This document shows, piece after piece, positions 62,549 through 64,000 of a stretch of 64,000 nucleotides of DNA (positions within the stretch are counted from its first letter, which is position 1; each line of letters begins with the position of its first letter). The position numbers were made by a program, and so were the translations under genes. The stretch is from Nocardia arthritidis (lineage in GTDB: Bacteria; Actinomycetota; Actinomycetes; Mycobacteriales; Mycobacteriaceae), in NCBI RefSeq assembly GCF_011801145.1, contig NZ_CP046172.1, positions 4,774,001 through 4,838,000 of the forward strand, in the 5' to 3' direction. The notes below the pieces were generated by a model. The model had not been told where the DNA came from. It did not search any database and worked only from the letters and a program-made list of their open reading frames with translations.

Positions 62549-62848
62549 TCAGAACTTCAGCAGGTTGGCGTCGTCGACCGAGGTCGAGCGGCGGGCGCGG
62601 AAGATGGTCATGATGATGGCCAGTCCGACGACGACCTCGGCCGCCGCGACCACCATGGTGAAGAACGCGTACACCTGCCCGTCCAGGTTGGCGTGCAGGC
62701 GGGCGAAGGTGACGAATGCCAGGTTCACCGCGTTGAGCATCAGCTCGATGCACATGAATACGACGATGGCGTTGCGGCGCAACAGGACTCCGGCCGCGCC
62801 TATGGTGAACAGCAGGGCGGACAGGAACAGATAGTTCTGGGGATTCAC
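62549..62848 (-). CDS. nuoK: NADH-quinone oxidoreductase subunit K
   Basis: A 99-residue three-helix membrane subunit. [20 protein letters not shown] and [17 protein letters not shown], including the conserved Glu of the proton path, are present. It overlaps the nuoJ stop by four bases. Confidence 0.95.
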   Translation of the reverse strand: MNPQNYLFLSALLFTIGAAGVLLRRNAIVVFMCIELMLNAVNLAFVTFARLHANLDGQVYAFFTMVVAAAEVVVGLAIIMTIFRARRSTSVDDANLLKF

Positions 62849-63687
62849 CGGGTGCCTTCCTCGTCGCTGTCAGGGCTGTGTTGGATTCCTGGTTGTTCGA
62901 TGCCCCGCTGTTCGGATCCCACCGAGATCACCGCGGCCTCGGTGAGCGCCCTGGTGCGGCGGTGCCGCAGGATGGTGCTGACGGACAGTTCCTCGAACGA
63001 ACCGTCCGGCAGCCTGGCCGGAACGTCGACGGCGTTGTGCCTGGCGTAGACGCCGGGGGTGGGCAGCGGGGTGGCGCGGTGCGTGCCGTCGCGGAACCGC
63101 CGCCGCGACATCTCCCGCTGACCCAGCCGCCTGCCGAAGTTCTCCCGGTGCGCGAGCACCATCGCGCCGATGGTCGCGGTGATGAGCAGTGCGCCGGTGA
63201 GCTCGAATGCCCACACGTACCGCACGAAGATCAGCTCGGCGAGTCCGGCGATGACGTCGCGGTACGGGAAACCCGTTGCCGGATAGGTGATTCCGGAATG
63301 CCGGATGCCGTTGGCGATACCGCTGATGAGCAGCAGCCCGAAGCCGAGCCCGACCGCGCCGGCGGCGATTCGCTGGCCGCGCAGCGTCTCTCGCAGCGAT
63401 TCGGCCGAATCGACGCCGACGAGCATCAGCACGAACAGGAACAGCATCATCACCGCGCCGGTGTAGACCACGATCTGCACGACGCCGAGGAACAGCGCGT
63501 CCTGTGCCATGTAGAACAGGGCGAGGGTGATCATGCTCGCCGCCAGGCACAGCGCCGAATGCACTGCCTTGCTGGTGAAGATCATGCCGAGCGCGCCGAG
63601 CACGGCCACCGGGGCGAGTATCCAGAATTGGACGGTCTCCCCGGTGGACGTGCTGGTGAGCGGTTCGGCGGCCAGTAGAGCGTTCAT
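62845..63687 (-). CDS. nuoJ: NADH-quinone oxidoreductase subunit J
   Basis: A 280-residue membrane subunit. The five-helix core (with [20 protein letters not shown]) occupies about the first 180 residues; the polar C-terminal extension is typical of actinobacterial NuoJ. GGGAGG precedes ATG 63687, which overlaps the nuoI stop. Confidence 0.93.
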   Translation of the reverse strand: MNALLAAEPLTSTSTGETVQFWILAPVAVLGALGMIFTSKAVHSALCLAASMITLALFYMAQDALFLGVVQIVVYTGAVMMLFLFVLMLVGVDSAESLRETLRGQRIAAGAVGLGFGLLLISGIANGIRHSGITYPATGFPYRDVIAGLAELIFVRYVWAFELTGALLITATIGAMVLAHRENFGRRLGQREMSRRRFRDGTHRATPLPTPGVYARHNAVDVPARLPDGSFEELSVSTILRHRRTRALTEAAVISVGSEQRGIEQPGIQHSPDSDEEGTR

Positions 63688-64000
63688 CGTGCGCCTCCCT
63701 GTGCGGCGGCGATCGCGGGTTGTTCGGCCGCGCCGTCGCCATTGCCGTTGCCGCGCAACACCTTCTGATCGGAGGTGACCCGCTCGAGGTAGTAGTCGGC
63801 CTCGGTGCTGCCCGGCGCCATCGCGTGCGGCGGCGCTTGCACGCCCGGCTCGAGCGGTGCGAGCAGCCGGTCCTTCTCGTAGATCAGGTCGGCGCGGTTG
63901 TCGTCGGTGAGTTCGTAGTCGTTGGTCATGGTGAGCGCGCGGGTGGGGCAGGCCTCGATGCACAGGCCGCAGCCGATGCAGCGCAGATAGTTGATCTGGT
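63684..64000 (-). CDS. nuoI: NADH-quinone oxidoreductase subunit I, C-terminal part (gene runs off the right edge)
   Basis: The last 105 or so codons of NuoI. Upstream of the internal ATG 63929 the frame stays open to the window edge and reads [13 protein letters not shown], the second 4Fe-4S cluster site. It passes electrons from the peripheral arm toward quinone. The stop overlaps nuoJ. Confidence 0.93.
   Translation of the reverse strand, partial: QINYLRCIGCGLCIEACPTRALTMTNDYELTDDNRADLIYEKDRLLAPLEPGVQAPPHAMAPGSTEADYYLERVTSDQKVLRGNGNGDGAAEQPAIAAAQGGAR

Overview
The window is GC-rich (third codon positions almost all G or C). It carries a nuo operon of actinobacterial type, a SARP/AfsR regulator, a PapA5-like acyltransferase, a TipA-type MerR regulator and many TetR/MarR/ArsR pairs. 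Together these point to a mycolic-acid-type actinomycete; Nocardia or a close relative is my best guess from style alone, and I saw no rRNA or tRNA to fix it. No insertion sequence, prophage or CRISPR array was seen.

Layout. (1) 1-3137: end of an unknown gene, a type B carboxylesterase and an MFS exporter with a perfect palindrome upstream. (2) 3266-14728: a probably undescribed terpenoid or meroterpenoid cluster. A TauD-type dioxygenase diverges from a nine-gene operon: HisC-like aminotransferase, long-chain-type polyprenyl diphosphate synthase, UbiA prenyltransferase, oxidosqualene-cyclase-like protein, FAD monooxygenase/epoxidase, P450, PapA5-like acyltransferase, GT2 glycosyltransferase and O-methyltransferase. 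Most junctions are ATGA overlaps. (3) 14737-22515: a small unknown gene, an alpha/beta hydrolase, a Tet(X)-like flavin monooxygenase with its divergent TetR and operators, a glutamate-cysteine-ligase-like enzyme, and a stand-alone alanyl-tRNA-synthetase-like protein preceded by a possible alanine-rich leader peptide and attenuator. (4) 22581-30790: aminopeptidase N with an altered exopeptidase motif, small membrane proteins, a kinase-fold protein, and a zinc-finger/coiled-coil KfrA-like protein behind a repeat-rich region. (5) 31101-46340: regulator/enzyme pairs (MarR with a monooxygenase, a DUF2268 protease with a TipA-type MerR, ArsR with an MFS exporter), a SARP/AfsR regulator with an insertion inside its ATPase domain, membrane proteins and two tandem paralogous hydrolases. 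(6) 46568-57345: a lower-GC protein with an HSSF/GHYRP motif block, an NmrA-like reductase with a TetR, VOC proteins, an SDR coupled to a 30-codon ORF, an S1-domain protein behind a structured leader RNA, a dienelactone hydrolase, a secreted beta-helix protein, an AlkB homologue and three copies of an intergenic hairpin repeat. (7) 57459-64000: nuoN, M, L, K, J and the end of nuoI on the minus strand, the only clearly core-genome block.

How the genes may work together. In the terpenoid operon, a polyprenyl diphosphate is made, attached to an unknown acceptor by the UbiA protein, probably epoxidised by the FAD enzyme, cyclised by the OSC-like protein, then decorated by P450, acyl, glycosyl and methyl transfer. 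The cyclase aligns with the catalytic DCTAE block of oxidosqualene cyclases but reads LESAE, so it has lost the usual proton-donating Asp. Elsewhere, clear palindromes lie between divergent regulator/target pairs (17.2, 31.6, 43.0 and 48.3 kb), so their regulation can be inferred from sequence. All functions come from reading motifs by eye; no database search was possible.
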